This document shows positions 17,281 to 26,937 of a DNA stretch of 64,000 nt, piece after piece. The notes under the pieces were generated by a model. The model ran no database searches. It saw nothing but the letters and a program-made list of their open reading frames with translations, and had not been told where the DNA came from. Position 1 is the stretch's first letter, and every line of letters starts with the position of its first letter. The position numbers and the translations under genes are program-made. Source of the stretch: Enterobacteriaceae bacterium UBA7338 (GTDB lineage Bacteria; Pseudomonadota; Gammaproteobacteria; Enterobacterales; Enterobacteriaceae); contig DKPJ01000013.1 of assembly GCA_002480085.1 (NCBI GenBank), positions 1 to 64,000 on the forward strand, written 5' to 3'.

Positions 17281-18146
17281 AAACCGTTCATCATAAAGCC
17301 AGCCACCATACTCGCCCGCTGCGGGCGTGGCTCAAGTTGCTCTGGCAGCGAATCGACGAAGACAATATGACGACGCTGGCAGGAAATCTCGCCTACGTCT
17401 CGCTGCTCTCACTGGTGCCGCTGGTGGCGGTGATTTTTGCCCTTTTCGCTGCGTTTCCAATGTTTAACGACGTCAGTCTGCAGCTGCGGCACTTTGTTTT
17501 TGCTAACTTTCTGCCATCGACCGGCGATATTATCCAGCGCTACATCGAGCAGTTTGTCGCTAACTCCAGCAAAATGACGGCGGTAGGGGCGTGCGGCCTG
17601 ATCGTCACCGCGCTGCTGCTGATGTATGCCATTGATAGCGCCCTGAATACCATCTGGCGCAGCAAGCGTGTGCGGCCTAAGGTCTACTCGTTTGCCGTCT
17701 ACTGGATGATCCTCACTCTCGGGCCGCTGCTGGCGGGGGCAAGCCTGGCGATTAGCTCCTATCTGCTCTCGCTGCGCTGGGCGACCGACCTGGACAGCGT
17801 GATCGATCACGTCCTGCGTATCTTTCCGCTGATCCTCTCGTGGATCTCGTTCTGGCTGCTCTACAGCATCGTGCCGACTACTCGCGTACCCAACCGCGAT
17901 GCCGTGGTCGGCGCGCTGGTAGCGGCGCTTCTCTTTGAGCTGGGGAAAAAGGCGTTTGCGCTCTATATCACCATGTTTCCCTCCTATCAGCTCATCTACG
18001 GCGTGCTGGCGGTGGTGCCAATTCTCTTTGTCTGGGTCTACTGGACCTGGTGTATCGTCTTGCTTGGCGCTGAAATAACTGTCACTCTCGGGGAGTACCG
18101 CAAACTCAAATTAGCCGCAGAGCAAGAGACAATAGACCAACCATGA
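17274..18146 (+). CDS. yihY: YihY/BrkB family inner membrane protein
   Basis: A 290-residue polytopic inner membrane protein with about six transmembrane segments, for example SLLSLVPLVAVIFALFAAF near residue 45 and ILFVWVYWTWCIVLLG near residue 250. The family (UPF0761, once misannotated as RNase BN) has no proven function. Length and sequence match E. coli YihY. It overlaps yihX by 7 bp and dtd by 4 bp. Confidence 0.93.
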   Translation: MLKTVHHKASHHTRPLRAWLKLLWQRIDEDNMTTLAGNLAYVSLLSLVPLVAVIFALFAAFPMFNDVSLQLRHFVFANFLPSTGDIIQRYIEQFVANSSKMTAVGACGLIVTALLLMYAIDSALNTIWRSKRVRPKVYSFAVYWMILTLGPLLAGASLAISSYLLSLRWATDLDSVIDHVLRIFPLILSWISFWLLYSIVPTTRVPNRDAVVGALVAALLFELGKKAFALYITMFPSYQLIYGVLAVVPILFVWVYWTWCIVLLGAEITVTLGEYRKLKLAAEQETIDQP

Positions 18147-18580
18147 TTGCATTAATTCAACGTGTTTCCCGTGCCAGCGTGACCGTGGAAGGTAACGTGA
18201 CGGGTGAAATTGGCCCAGGACTTTTGGTGCTGTTAGGTGTCGAAAAAGAGGATGATGAGCAAAAAGCGAACCGTCTTTGCGAGCGTGTATTAGGCTACCG
18301 TATCTTCAGCGATGCCGACGGCAAGATGAACCTGAACGTTCAGCAGGCCGGCGGTAGCGTGCTGGTGGTATCGCAGTTTACGCTGGCAGCGGATACCGAG
18401 CGCGGCATGCGTCCGGGCTTCTCCCGAGGCGCTGCGTCGGATCGCGCCGAAGCGCTGTACAACTATTTCGTCGAGCGCTGTCGTCAGCAGGAAATGGTTA
18501 CGCAAACCGGGCAGTTCGCTGCCGATATGCAGGTTTCACTGGTTAACGACGGTCCGGTTACCTTCTGGCTGCAAGTATGA
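18143..18580 (+). CDS. dtd: D-aminoacyl-tRNA deacylase
   Basis: Homodimeric proofreading enzyme that frees D-amino acids from mischarged tRNA. The 145-residue protein has the two family motifs SQFTL (near residue 78) and NDGPVTFWL (C terminus, the cross-subunit Gly-Pro motif). ATGA overlap with yihY, and 4-bp overlap with the next gene. Confidence 0.97.
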   Translation: MIALIQRVSRASVTVEGNVTGEIGPGLLVLLGVEKEDDEQKANRLCERVLGYRIFSDADGKMNLNVQQAGGSVLVVSQFTLAADTERGMRPGFSRGAASDRAEALYNYFVERCRQQEMVTQTGQFAADMQVSLVNDGPVTFWLQV

Positions 18581-19566
18581 GCCAGCAGCTAGCCTGGCCC
18601 CAGGTCACAAGAGAGAGTGCTGCTATGTATCATCTTCGCGTACCGCAAACCGAAGCAGAGTTAGAGCGCTACTACGCGTTTCGTTGGGAAATGCTACGCA
18701 AGCCCCTGCGCCAGCCGCGTGGCTCTGAGCGCGACGCCTGGGATGCCATGGCGCATCATCAGATGGTGCTGGATGAAGAGGGCCAGCTGGTTGCCGTCGG
18801 ACGGCTCTATATCAACGCCGATAACGAAGGTTCGATTCGCTTTATGGCCGTGCACCCCGAGGTACAGGATAAAGGGCTGGGCACGCTGATGGCGATGACC
18901 CTGGAGTCGGTCGCGCGCCAGGAGGGAGTTAAACGGGTCACCTGTAGCGCCCGTGAGGACGCCGTAGAGTTTTTCGCCAAGCTCGGATTTATCAACGAAG
19001 GCGAGATCACCGCTCCGCAAACCACACCGCTGCGCCACTTTCTGATGATGAAACCCATCGCCACGCTGGACGATATTCTGCATCGCGGCGACTGGTGCGG
19101 ACAGCTACAGCAGGCCTGGTATCAGCATATTCCGCTCAGCGAGAAGATGGGCGTGCGTATTCAGCAGTACACCGGGCAGAAATTTATTACTACCATGCCG
19201 GAGACGGGCAACCAGAATCCGCACCATACGCTGTTCGCCGGGAGCCTCTTCTCTCTCGCCACGCTGACCGGCTGGGGACTGATCTGGCTGATGCTGCGCG
19301 AGCGTCACCTCGGCGGCACCATTATTCTCGCCGACGCCCATATCCGCTACAGCCACCCCATCACCGGCCGGCCCAGCGCGATTGCCGACCTGGGTTCCCT
19401 CAGCGGCGATCTCGACCGTCTGGCGCGCGGCCGCAAAGCCCGCGTGCAGCTGCAGGTCGAGCTGTTCGGCAATGACGTCGCCGGGGCCATCTTTGAGGGG
19501 ATCTTTATCGTGCTGCCGGCGAAACCTTTCGGTTCGTACGAAGAGGGCGGCAACGAGGAGGAGTAG
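18577..19566 (+). CDS. fabY: YiiD/FabY: GNAT plus hotdog-fold protein, malonyl-ACP decarboxylase type
   Basis: A two-domain protein of 329 residues: an N-terminal GNAT acetyltransferase-like domain (about 18-155; VHPEVQDKGLGTLM is the acetyl-CoA loop) and a C-terminal thioesterase-like hotdog domain (about 180-320; NPHHTLFAGSLFSLATLTGW). The E. coli protein (yiiD) has been linked to initiation of fatty acid synthesis through malonyl-ACP decarboxylation; that role is from literature memory. It ends the overlapping yihX-yihY-dtd-yiiD array. Confidence 0.9.
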   Translation: MSQQLAWPQVTRESAAMYHLRVPQTEAELERYYAFRWEMLRKPLRQPRGSERDAWDAMAHHQMVLDEEGQLVAVGRLYINADNEGSIRFMAVHPEVQDKGLGTLMAMTLESVARQEGVKRVTCSAREDAVEFFAKLGFINEGEITAPQTTPLRHFLMMKPIATLDDILHRGDWCGQLQQAWYQHIPLSEKMGVRIQQYTGQKFITTMPETGNQNPHHTLFAGSLFSLATLTGWGLIWLMLRERHLGGTIILADAHIRYSHPITGRPSAIADLGSLSGDLDRLARGRKARVQLQVELFGNDVAGAIFEGIFIVLPAKPFGSYEEGGNEEE

Positions 19567-19586
19567 TAGGAAGGGGAAGGTCAACT

Positions 19587-19661
19587 GTAGGCTGGGCAAG
19601 GCGAAGCCGCCGCCCGGCGTTATCAAAAAAGCCCGGTGGCGCTAACGCTTACCGGGCCTAC
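19587..19661. repeat. REP pair between convergent yiiD and fdhE
   Basis: Two opposed units, gtaggctgggc... (19587-19619) and gcccggtggcg... (19631-19661). E. coli has yiiE and yiiF in this gap; they are absent here. The REP pair probably also ends transcription from both sides. Confidence 0.8.
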
Positions 19662-19691
19662 TAAACCTACAAGATTTGCCTGCGAAGGGGA

Positions 19692-20621
19692 TTACTCCCC
19701 TTCACCCGGGAACAGGAACGGGTTGATGGAGCTACGGGCGAAGCCCTCCTGCTCCATACGGGCGTCCAGCACCAGCGATGCCAGGTCGTCGGCCACCGGC
19801 TCCACGTTCGGGTCTTTTTCCTGATACAAAATCTTCAGGTAGGTACCGCAGTCACCGCAGCTCTCTGCTTTCACCGAAGCCTGCTCGTTATCCAGCGACC
19901 AGTAGTGCAGATCGCGGGTTTGCTCGCAGTTGCTGCACTTCACGCGTACCACGTGCCACTCGGTTTCGCACAGGTTGCAGTGCAGATAGCGCAGCCCCTG
20001 CGAAGTACCAATCTGCACGATGCTGGAGACCGGCATGGAGCCGCAGACCGGGCAGAACTGACGCTGCTCGCCATACTCTGCACGGGCTTTGCCTGGGATC
20101 AGGCTAGCCATCTGCGCCCAGTAGAGCGACAGCGCCGCCCAGATGAACGGCGACTTATCGCTGCTCACCGCCGCGAAGTTGCTGGCGAACAGGGCGCTCG
20201 CCATCTCCTCCAGCTCCTGAGTTGAGGCTTTCTCCAGATTCTCAATCACCGCCAGCGCCTGGCCGCTCATCTCCGGCTTCAGCTCGGCAATCAGGGAGTG
20301 CAGCAGCTTATGCCAGTGGGTGTCGCGTGGCAGGACGTGAATATCCAGCGGCGGCTTGCCCTGCTCGGCAGCCTCTTTGATGCGTGCGGTCAAATCCATG
20401 GTTAATGGATGATCGTACAGCACCACCTCCTGGGCATGGGCCACCAGCGCGGCGAAGCGCAGATAGTCACCCAGCGGGTTGCTCTCGGCAAGCGTGCGCA
20501 GGCGTTCTGCCCGACGGTTGTAGAGATTTTTCAGCCTGGGAAACAGTAACGGCGGAATGGCTTCCGCCGCACGTTTCTCGCCTTTCTCCAACGCATCTTG
20601 CGGGATTATGCGAATACTCAT
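19692..20621 (-). CDS. fdhE: Formate dehydrogenase accessory protein FdhE
   Basis: Cytosolic maturation factor needed for active membrane formate dehydrogenases. The 309-residue protein has four CxxC pairs in the C-terminal half that bind metal: CPVC near residue 190, CNLC, CSNC and CGDC. Last gene of fdoGHI-fdhE, overlapping fdoI by 4 bp. Confidence 0.96.
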   Translation of the reverse strand: MSIRIIPQDALEKGEKRAAEAIPPLLFPRLKNLYNRRAERLRTLAESNPLGDYLRFAALVAHAQEVVLYDHPLTMDLTARIKEAAEQGKPPLDIHVLPRDTHWHKLLHSLIAELKPEMSGQALAVIENLEKASTQELEEMASALFASNFAAVSSDKSPFIWAALSLYWAQMASLIPGKARAEYGEQRQFCPVCGSMPVSSIVQIGTSQGLRYLHCNLCETEWHVVRVKCSNCEQTRDLHYWSLDNEQASVKAESCGDCGTYLKILYQEKDPNVEPVADDLASLVLDARMEQEGFARSSINPFLFPGEGE

Positions 20622-21253
20622 TCAGCCTCTTTTTCCGATTTGCTTCGGACTTCACGATACCAGCGCGGGTGATGTCGCTCCGCCCAGGTTTTCGTTACCC
20701 ATCCCTCTACCATGGCGGTAATCGTGCCTTTTACCCAGAGGGCGGCGTAGATATGCACCATAATAACCACAATTAGCCCGACTGCGGCAAATGAATGCAG
20801 CATGATCGCCAGACGGATTGTTGGGATGGAGAAGTACGGCGCGAGCCACGGACGCCACATGATAATCCCGCTGACCAGCAGCAGCACCAGCAGAATAATC
20901 GCTGCCCAGAAGACGCACTTCTGGCCAAAGTTATAGCGCCCGGTATCGCCGACCTCTTCGTTGACGATGATTTTCTGGATGTTTTTCGCCCAGAAGATAT
21001 CGTCCCGGTTGATCAGGTTGTGGTGCCAGTAGCGGAAAAACATGATGATAAACGAGGCAAACATCACCACCCCAACGAAGGGGTGGAGGATCCGCGCCAG
21101 CTGCGGCGTGCCGAGAATATTCATCAACCAGTTAAAGGAGGGGAAGAAAAACCCCAGCCCGCTCACCGCCGCCAGCACGAAGCAGAAGGCGGTGACCCAG
21201 TGGTTGATGCGTTCCGGCGCGGTGTAGCGCACGATGGTGTCACGTTTTCTCAT
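20618..21253 (-). CDS. fdoI: Formate dehydrogenase-O cytochrome b556 subunit
   Basis: Membrane anchor that carries electrons from the FdoH iron-sulfur subunit to quinone. The 211 residues contain four hydrophobic segments (about 15-40, 52-75, 113-135, 150-175) and histidines suitable for two b hemes. Overlaps fdoH and fdhE by 4 bp each. Confidence 0.96.
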   Translation of the reverse strand: MRKRDTIVRYTAPERINHWVTAFCFVLAAVSGLGFFFPSFNWLMNILGTPQLARILHPFVGVVMFASFIIMFFRYWHHNLINRDDIFWAKNIQKIIVNEEVGDTGRYNFGQKCVFWAAIILLVLLLVSGIIMWRPWLAPYFSIPTIRLAIMLHSFAAVGLIVVIMVHIYAALWVKGTITAMVEGWVTKTWAERHHPRWYREVRSKSEKEAE

Positions 21254-22155
21254 TTGCGCACCTCATCATCTTTTTTGTCGTGAAGGTTCTCTTCATCATC
21301 GTCAGCGCGGTTTGGACCGACGCCCACGTAGTGGAAGACGCTGGCAGCAAAGGTCGCCGCAAAGCCGACGGCGGCGAGCGGTTTCCAGATACCTTTCCAG
21401 AACTTCACGGTGGCGCTGATCTCCGGGTTCTCCGGGAGGCCGTGGTAGAGATTCGGCTTGTCGGCGTGGTGCAGCACGTACATCACGTGCGTACCGCCAA
21501 CGCCAGCCGGATCGTACAGGCCCGCGTTATCGTAACCACGGGTTTTCAGCTCCGCAACGCGCTCGCCCGCCAGCGTTTTCATATCCTCTTTGGAACCAAA
21601 GTGGATAGCGCCGGTTGGACAGGTCTTCACGCAGGCAGGCTCCTGGCCGACGGTCACGCGATCCACGCACAGGGTGCATTTGTAGACGCGGTTATCTTCC
21701 GGGTTCAGGCGCGGGACGTCGAACGGACAGCCGGCGATGCAGTAGCCGCAGCCGATGCACTGCTCAGACTGGAAATCAACGATGCCGTTAGCGTACTGAA
21801 TGATTGCCCCTTCAGACGGGCAGGCCTTCAGACAGCCGGGATCGGCACAGTGCATGCAGCCATCCTTACGGATCAGCCACTCCAGTTTGTCGTTCTGCTC
21901 AACTTCCGAGAAGCGCATCACCGTCCAGGATTTGGCCGTCAGATCCGCCGGGTTATCATAGACCCCGACGTTATGACCCACTTCGTCACGGAGGTCGTTC
22001 CACTCGGAACAGGCCACCTGACAGGCTTTACAGCCGATACAGGTGGTCACGTCGATCAGCTTCGCTACCTCGAGCTGGTGATCCCGCGCCTGAGGCGCCG
22101 GGGTAAAGCTGTTAGTCGCGGAACGACGAATAATGTCTTGCGATTGATAAGCCAT
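21250..22155 (-). CDS. fdoH: Formate dehydrogenase-O iron-sulfur subunit
   Basis: Electron-transfer subunit with four [4Fe-4S] clusters. Ferredoxin-type cysteine motifs are CIGCKACQVAC (about 38-48), CMHCADPGCLKAC, CIGCGYCIAGC and the CTLC...CVKTC set. A C-terminal transmembrane helix (about 255-275, AAVGFAATFAASVFHYV) anchors it. The 301 residues are within one of the E. coli subunit. It lies 12 bp after fdoG. Confidence 0.97.
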   Translation of the reverse strand: MAYQSQDIIRRSATNSFTPAPQARDHQLEVAKLIDVTTCIGCKACQVACSEWNDLRDEVGHNVGVYDNPADLTAKSWTVMRFSEVEQNDKLEWLIRKDGCMHCADPGCLKACPSEGAIIQYANGIVDFQSEQCIGCGYCIAGCPFDVPRLNPEDNRVYKCTLCVDRVTVGQEPACVKTCPTGAIHFGSKEDMKTLAGERVAELKTRGYDNAGLYDPAGVGGTHVMYVLHHADKPNLYHGLPENPEISATVKFWKGIWKPLAAVGFAATFAASVFHYVGVGPNRADDDEENLHDKKDDEVRK

Positions 22156-22167
22156 AGGTCGTCTCCG

Positions 22168-25100
22168 TTACACCTTTTCCACGTTCACGAGGAACGCCTT
22201 GAACTCCGGCGTCTGCGTGTTCGCATCACCAACAACCGGCGTCAGCGTATTGGCAATAAAGCCCTTCTTCGCCACGCCTTCATAACCCCAGTGGATAGGT
22301 ATCCCGATGGTATCGACTTCCTGGCCGTGCACGTTCAGGGTGCGAATACGCTTGGTCACCACCGCTTTGGCCTTGATATAGCCCCGGTTAGAGGAGACCT
22401 TTACCGTATCGCCCTGGACAATGCCCAGCTTGCCTGCCAGCTTCTCACCGATCTCCACAAACTGCTCCGGCTGCGCAATCGAGTTCAACAGCGCGTGCTT
22501 GGTCCAGTAGTGGAAGTGCTCGGTCAGGCGGTAAGTGGTCCCTACGTACGGGAACTTATCCGCTTTACCCATCGCGTCCATATCATCTTTGAACACGCGG
22601 GCTGCCGGGTTAGAGATCACCTTCGGATGCAGCGGGTTGGTACCCAGCGGCGTCTCAAACGGCTCGTAGTGCTCCGGGAATGGCCCTTCCGCCATCTTAT
22701 CGATGGCAAACAGACGTCCGACGCCCTCCTGCAGCATGATAAACGGCCCAACGTTGCTGCCCGGAGGCGCGGTGTTGTAGTCAGGAATATCCGCGCCTAC
22801 CCATTTGCCATTGGCATAGGAGAGCAGCTGGCGTTTTGGATCCCACGGTTTACCCTGCGGGTCCGCCGAGGCACGGTTATAGAGGATGCGGCGGTTCAAC
22901 GGCCACGACCATGCCCAGCCGAGGGTATTCCCCAGCCCTGACGGGTCAGCGTTGTCACGGCGCGCCATCTGGTTACCGTCCGGCGTCCAGCTGCCGGCAA
23001 AGATCCAGCAGCCGCTGGAGGTGGTACCGTCGTCGCGCAGATGGGCAAAGGAGGAGAGCTGATCGCCCTTCTTCGCCAGCACCTTGCCGCTCACCGGGTC
23101 GATGATATCTTCCAGCGCTTTGCCGTTGCTCTCCATCGCCACTTCCTGCGGAGAAGGGTTCTCTGGCGTGGTGTAGTTCCAGGACATGTTCAGAACCTGT
23201 TCCGGGTTCGCACCGCCCTCTGCCGCATACATTTTACGTAGGCGCAGGAAGATACCCGCCAGGATCTCACCGTCGTTCAGCGCTTCACCCGGGGCGTCCT
23301 GACCTTTCCAGTGCCACTGCAACCAGCGGCCGGAGTTGACGATGGAGCCGTCCTCTTCCGCGAAGCAGGTGGATGGCAGACGGAACACTTCGGTCTGAAT
23401 TTTCGAGGAATCAACGTCGTTCTGCTCGCCGTGGTTCTGCCAGAAGGTCGAGGTCTCGGTGTTGAGCGGATCGATGGTGACCAGGAACTTCAGCTTCGAC
23501 AGCGACGAGACAACCTTGTTTTTATTCGGGAACGATGCCACCGGGTTAAAGCCCTGGCAGATGTAGCCCGTCACCTCGTTTTTCGCCATCATGTCGAAAT
23601 ACTGCAGCACGTCGTAGCCTTTATCCCACTTCGGCAGCCAGTCAAAGCCCCAGCTGTTCTCCGCCGTTGCCTTATCGCCGTAGAAGGCTTTCATCAGCGA
23701 GACGTAGAATTTCGGGTAGTTGCCCCAGTAGTTAACCTGGCCTTCCAGCAGCGGTTTAGTGGTGTTGCCCGCGAGGTAGGTCGCCAGATCGCTCTGCTTA
23801 TCGTTCGGCAGCGTCATGTAGCCCGGCAGGCTCTGCGTCAGCAGGCCAAGGTCGGTCAGACCCTGAATGTTGGAGTGGCCGCGCAGGGCGTTAACGCCAC
23901 CGCCTGCCATCCCCATGTTGCCGAGCAGCAGCTGGATCATCGCCATGGTACGGATGTTCTGCGCACCGACCGAGTGCTGCGTCCAGCCGAGCGCGTAGAG
24001 GAACGACGCGGTCTTGTCATGGGCGCTGGTTTCGGCGATGTACTCGCAGACCTTCAGGAAGTCGGCTTTTGGCGTACCGCAGATGTTCTCTACAACCTCA
24101 GGCGTATAGCGAGCCAGATGCTTTTTCAGCAGGTTCCATACGCAGCGAGGATGCGTCAACGTCATGTCGCGTTTCGCATAGCCGTTTTCATCCAGCTCAT
24201 AGTTCCAGCTGGCTTTGTCATACTTGCGCTTATCCGGGTCATAGCCGGTAAACAGACCGTCATCAAAGCCGAAATCTTCCCGCACGATCAGGCTGGCGTT
24301 GGTATAGGCTTCGGTATATTCACGGTTATATTTTTCGTTATTTAGCAGGTACAGCATGACGCCTGACAGGAAGGCGATGTCAGTACCGGAACGAATAGGC
24401 GCATAGAAATCCGCGACCGAGGCGGTTCGCGTAAAGCGCGGATCGACGACAATCAGCTTCGCGCCATTGTGGATCTTGGCTTCCATCGCCCAGCGGAAAC
24501 CCACCGGATGCGCTTCTGCCGCGTTCCCACCCATCACGACGATGAGGTTGGCGTTCTTCATATCGACCCAGTGGTTGGTCATCGCACCGCGACCAAATGT
24601 TGGAGCAAGACTTGCTACCGTTGGTCCGTGTCAGACACGCGCCTGGTTATCGACGGCTAACATGCCGAGTGCGCGGGTAAATTTCTGGGATAAATAGCCG
24701 GTTTCATTGCTGGCCGCTGAGGCGCACAGCATACCGGTAGAGAGCCAGCGGTTTACGGTCACGCCCTGCTCGTTCTGCGCGATATAGTTTGCGTCGCGGT
24801 CCTCTTTCATCAGTTTGGCGATGCGATCGAACGCTTCATCCCAACTGATACGCTGCCACTTATCAGAACCTGGCGCGCGGTATTCCGGATATTTCAGGCG
24901 GCTTTCGGAGTGGATAAAGTCCACCAGCCCGGCCCCTTTTGGACACAGCGCGCCGCGGTTCACCGGATGATCCGGATCCCCTTCAATGTGGAAGATGGAT
25001 GATTTGGCATTTTTTGCACCGTCGCCAAGGCTATACATCAATAGCCCGCAGCCAACGGAGCAGTACGTACAGGTGTTACGTGTTTCGCGGGTGCGCAGCA

Positions 25101-25218
25101 GCTTATACTGCCGTGTTTCCGCCAGCGCGACGCTGGGTGCAAAGCCCAGTGCGGCTGCCGTTGTACCTGCCATACCGCCAGCACAGATCTTAAAGAACTG
25201 TCTTCTGCTGACCTGCAT
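22168..25218 (-). CDS. fdoG: Formate dehydrogenase-O major subunit, selenoprotein
   Basis: Periplasm-facing catalytic subunit that oxidises formate at a bis-MGD molybdenum site. It must be read through an in-frame UGA (24631-24633) that encodes selenocysteine 196, giving 1016 residues like E. coli; naive calling would split it into a 195-residue and an 804-residue piece. A twin-arginine signal (VSRRQFFK, residues 3-10) directs export. The N-terminal [4Fe-4S] motif is CTYCSVGCG near residue 50. A SECIS hairpin follows the UGA. The operon continues with fdoH, fdoI and fdhE. Confidence 0.97.
24602..24633 (-). promoter_or_regulatory. SECIS element and selenocysteine UGA of fdoG
   Basis: On the minus strand the UGA (24633-24631) is followed 11 nt later by GGTAGCAAGTCTTGCTCC (24619-24602). 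This folds as GG, bulged U, AGCA, loop AGUCU, UGCU, CC. The bulged U and GGUCU-like loop are the SelB-binding features of E. coli fdhF and fdnG SECIS elements. Confidence 0.9.
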
Positions 25219-25396
25219 GGGGTCGCTCCTTACTTTTTTTATTTTATCGACATTGTCTCGAATGGTGATCTCGAGTCTTTACGCTTTGCGGTCATCGCCG
25301 TAAAGGTTCAGAATAGAATGGTCCTCCTCGCTCTGGAGGAATTGCCGCCAGAATACCACAATGTCACCAGGCCTGTTCCCATTCAGTTAACAAAAA
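25219..25396. promoter_or_regulatory. fdoG-fdhD divergent promoter region
   Basis: No ORF. Contains hairpins tttacg/cgtaaa (arms about 25276-25281 and 25299-25304) and cctcc/ggagg (about 25325-25341). The promoters for the two divergent units must lie here; I see no confident operator. Confidence 0.4.
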
Positions 25397-26233
25397 GTGA
25401 ACAATAAAATGCCCTCTACCACCAAAAAGTCTATCGAGATCACAGGCTGCCGCCAGGTCACGCTCTGGAAACACGATGATTTACAGCATCCTCAGCCAGA
25501 CAGCCTGGCGGAAGAGGTGCCCGTCGCGCTGGTTTACAACGGAATTTCACACGTGGTGATGATGGCCTCGCCGAAAGATCTCAGCGAGTTCGCGATAGGA
25601 TTTTCTCTTTCAGAAGGCATTATCGACGCCCCGACAGAGATCTACGGGATGGAGGTGGTGCCCTCCTGTAACGGCCTGGAGGTGCAGATTGAACTCTCCA
25701 GCCGCCGCTTTATGGGACTGAAGGAGCGCCGCCGGGCGCTGGCGGGCCGAACCGGCTGCGGCGTATGCGGCGTCGAGCAGCTTAACGATATCGGCAAGCC
25801 GGTGACACCGCTGCCGTTTACCCAGACGTTCGATCTGGCGAACCTGGATCGGGCGCTTCGCCAATTGAGCAGCGTCCAGCCGGTCGGCCAGCTTACCGGC
25901 TGCACCCATGCCGCCGCGTGGATCGCCCCCGAGGGCGAACTGATTGGCGGGCACGAGGATGTTGGCAGGCACGTGGCGCTGGATAAGCTGCTGGGCCATC
26001 GCGCCCGGGAAGGCGCAGGCTGGCAGCAGGGCGCGGCGCTGGTCTCCAGCCGGGCAAGCTATGAGATGGTGCAGAAGTCAGCCATGTGCGGCGTGGAAAT
26101 TCTGTTTGCGGTCTCGGCGGCAACGACCCTGGCGGTTGAGGTTGCCGAGCGCTGCAACCTGACGCTGGTGGGCTTTTGCAAGCCGGGCAGGGCTACAATC
26201 TATACCCATCCGCAGCGTCTGGTGGGTGCATAG
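25397..26233 (+). CDS. fdhD: Formate dehydrogenase sulfurtransferase FdhD
   Basis: Transfers sulfur from IscS to the molybdenum cofactor, which is required for formate dehydrogenase activity. The paired active cysteines are in TGCGVCGVEQ near residues 120-126. Start is uncertain: GTG at 25397 gives 278 residues and aligns end to end with E. coli FdhD, while ATG at 25409 would give 274; neither has a strong ribosome site. Divergent from fdoGHI-fdhE, whose product it matures. Confidence 0.94.
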   Translation: MNNKMPSTTKKSIEITGCRQVTLWKHDDLQHPQPDSLAEEVPVALVYNGISHVVMMASPKDLSEFAIGFSLSEGIIDAPTEIYGMEVVPSCNGLEVQIELSSRRFMGLKERRRALAGRTGCGVCGVEQLNDIGKPVTPLPFTQTFDLANLDRALRQLSSVQPVGQLTGCTHAAAWIAPEGELIGGHEDVGRHVALDKLLGHRAREGAGWQQGAALVSSRASYEMVQKSAMCGVEILFAVSAATTLAVEVAERCNLTLVGFCKPGRATIYTHPQRLVGA

Positions 26234-26361
26234 TATTTATTCAAAAATTTTGAACTTAGTCAGCAAATCCCTTTACTTTTAGTTGGTGATTAACCGGTCT
26301 ATTATTTATCACATCAAGGCGACACGCCTTATACAAACAACTTAATTAAAGGGTAACCATC

Positions 26362-26574
26362 ATGAAAAACATCAAAACTTTTGTTGCAGTTATCGCTATT
26401 GCCGCTTCCTTCGGTTCTTTCGCTGCCCAGTCCGTCTCCGTGACTGACACCACGCTCTCCGGTGCGGAAGCGAAAATCGCCGCTCAGGCCGAGCAGGCTG
26501 GCGCATCATCCTACAAAATTACCCAGGCTTACTCAGGTAACTATGTCCACATGACCGCTGAGCTGACCAAGTAA
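26362..26574 (+). CDS. DUF1471 (YahO/BhsA/McbA-like) small periplasmic protein
   Basis: A 70-residue secreted protein: Sec signal peptide of about 21 residues (MKNIKTFVAVIAIAASFGSFAA), then a DUF1471 domain with the usual AEQAGASSYKI and C-terminal MTAELTK pattern. Members of this enterobacterial family respond to acid, peroxide or biofilm cues, but which one this represents I cannot say. It has its own terminator and stands alone between fdhD and the azlDC pair; E. coli has the frv genes here. Confidence 0.8.
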   Translation: MKNIKTFVAVIAIAASFGSFAAQSVSVTDTTLSGAEAKIAAQAEQAGASSYKITQAYSGNYVHMTAELTK

Positions 26575-26592
26575 CATCTCCATTGTCGAAAG

Positions 26593-26616
26593 AGCGCCTA
26601 CGGGCGCTTTTTTTTA
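26593..26616 (+). terminator. Terminator after the DUF1471 gene
   Basis: Stem agcgcc/ggcgct (26593-26598, 26603-26608), loop tacg, T-run to 26616. The T-run overlaps the last bases of the convergent azlD-like gene. Confidence 0.88.
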
Positions 26617-26937
26617 TGCTATTCCCGCCAGCCGCAGCAGCGCAGTGACCACTGCCGCCGCCACGATCACCACAATTAACGGCATCTTCCGCCAGGCCAG
26701 GAATACGGCAAAAGCGACGCCGGTAACCCGCGCCATACCGGCAAAATGATCCCCTTCGTAAAAGGTGGTTGCCAGCGCTACGGAGAACAGCAGCACGGTA
26801 GCGGCGTCGGAAAGCAGCGCCTGCGAACGCTCAGAGAGGGCCAGTCGGCTACCGAGTTTGGCTCCACCGAGGCGCATCAAATAGGTCCCTGCCGATAACA
26901 GAACGATGCCGAGAATAAATACCGTCATGTTTTCCAT
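26614..26937 (-). CDS. AzlD-family transporter small subunit
   Basis: A 107-residue membrane protein with four hydrophobic segments and the AzlD-type start FILGIVLLSAGTYLMRLGG. AzlD partners AzlC in export of branched-chain amino acids or their analogues (E. coli YgaH/YgaZ, B. subtilis AzlD/AzlC). The start codon shares one base with the azlC-like stop (TAATG), so the two are coupled. Substrate is unknown here. Confidence 0.82.
   Translation of the reverse strand: MENMTVFILGIVLLSAGTYLMRLGGAKLGSRLALSERSQALLSDAATVLLFSVALATTFYEGDHFAGMARVTGVAFAVFLAWRKMPLIVVIVAAAVVTALLRLAGIA

Noticed and set aside
21280..22941. 553-codon open frame antisense to fdoH and fdoG
   Set aside because: Spans two well-supported genes on the other strand, no plausible domain, typical high-GC antisense frame.
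22168..24633. fdoG as a frameshifted or nonsense pseudogene
   Set aside because: The interrupting codon is UGA at Sec196 with a SECIS hairpin, so it is recoding rather than decay.
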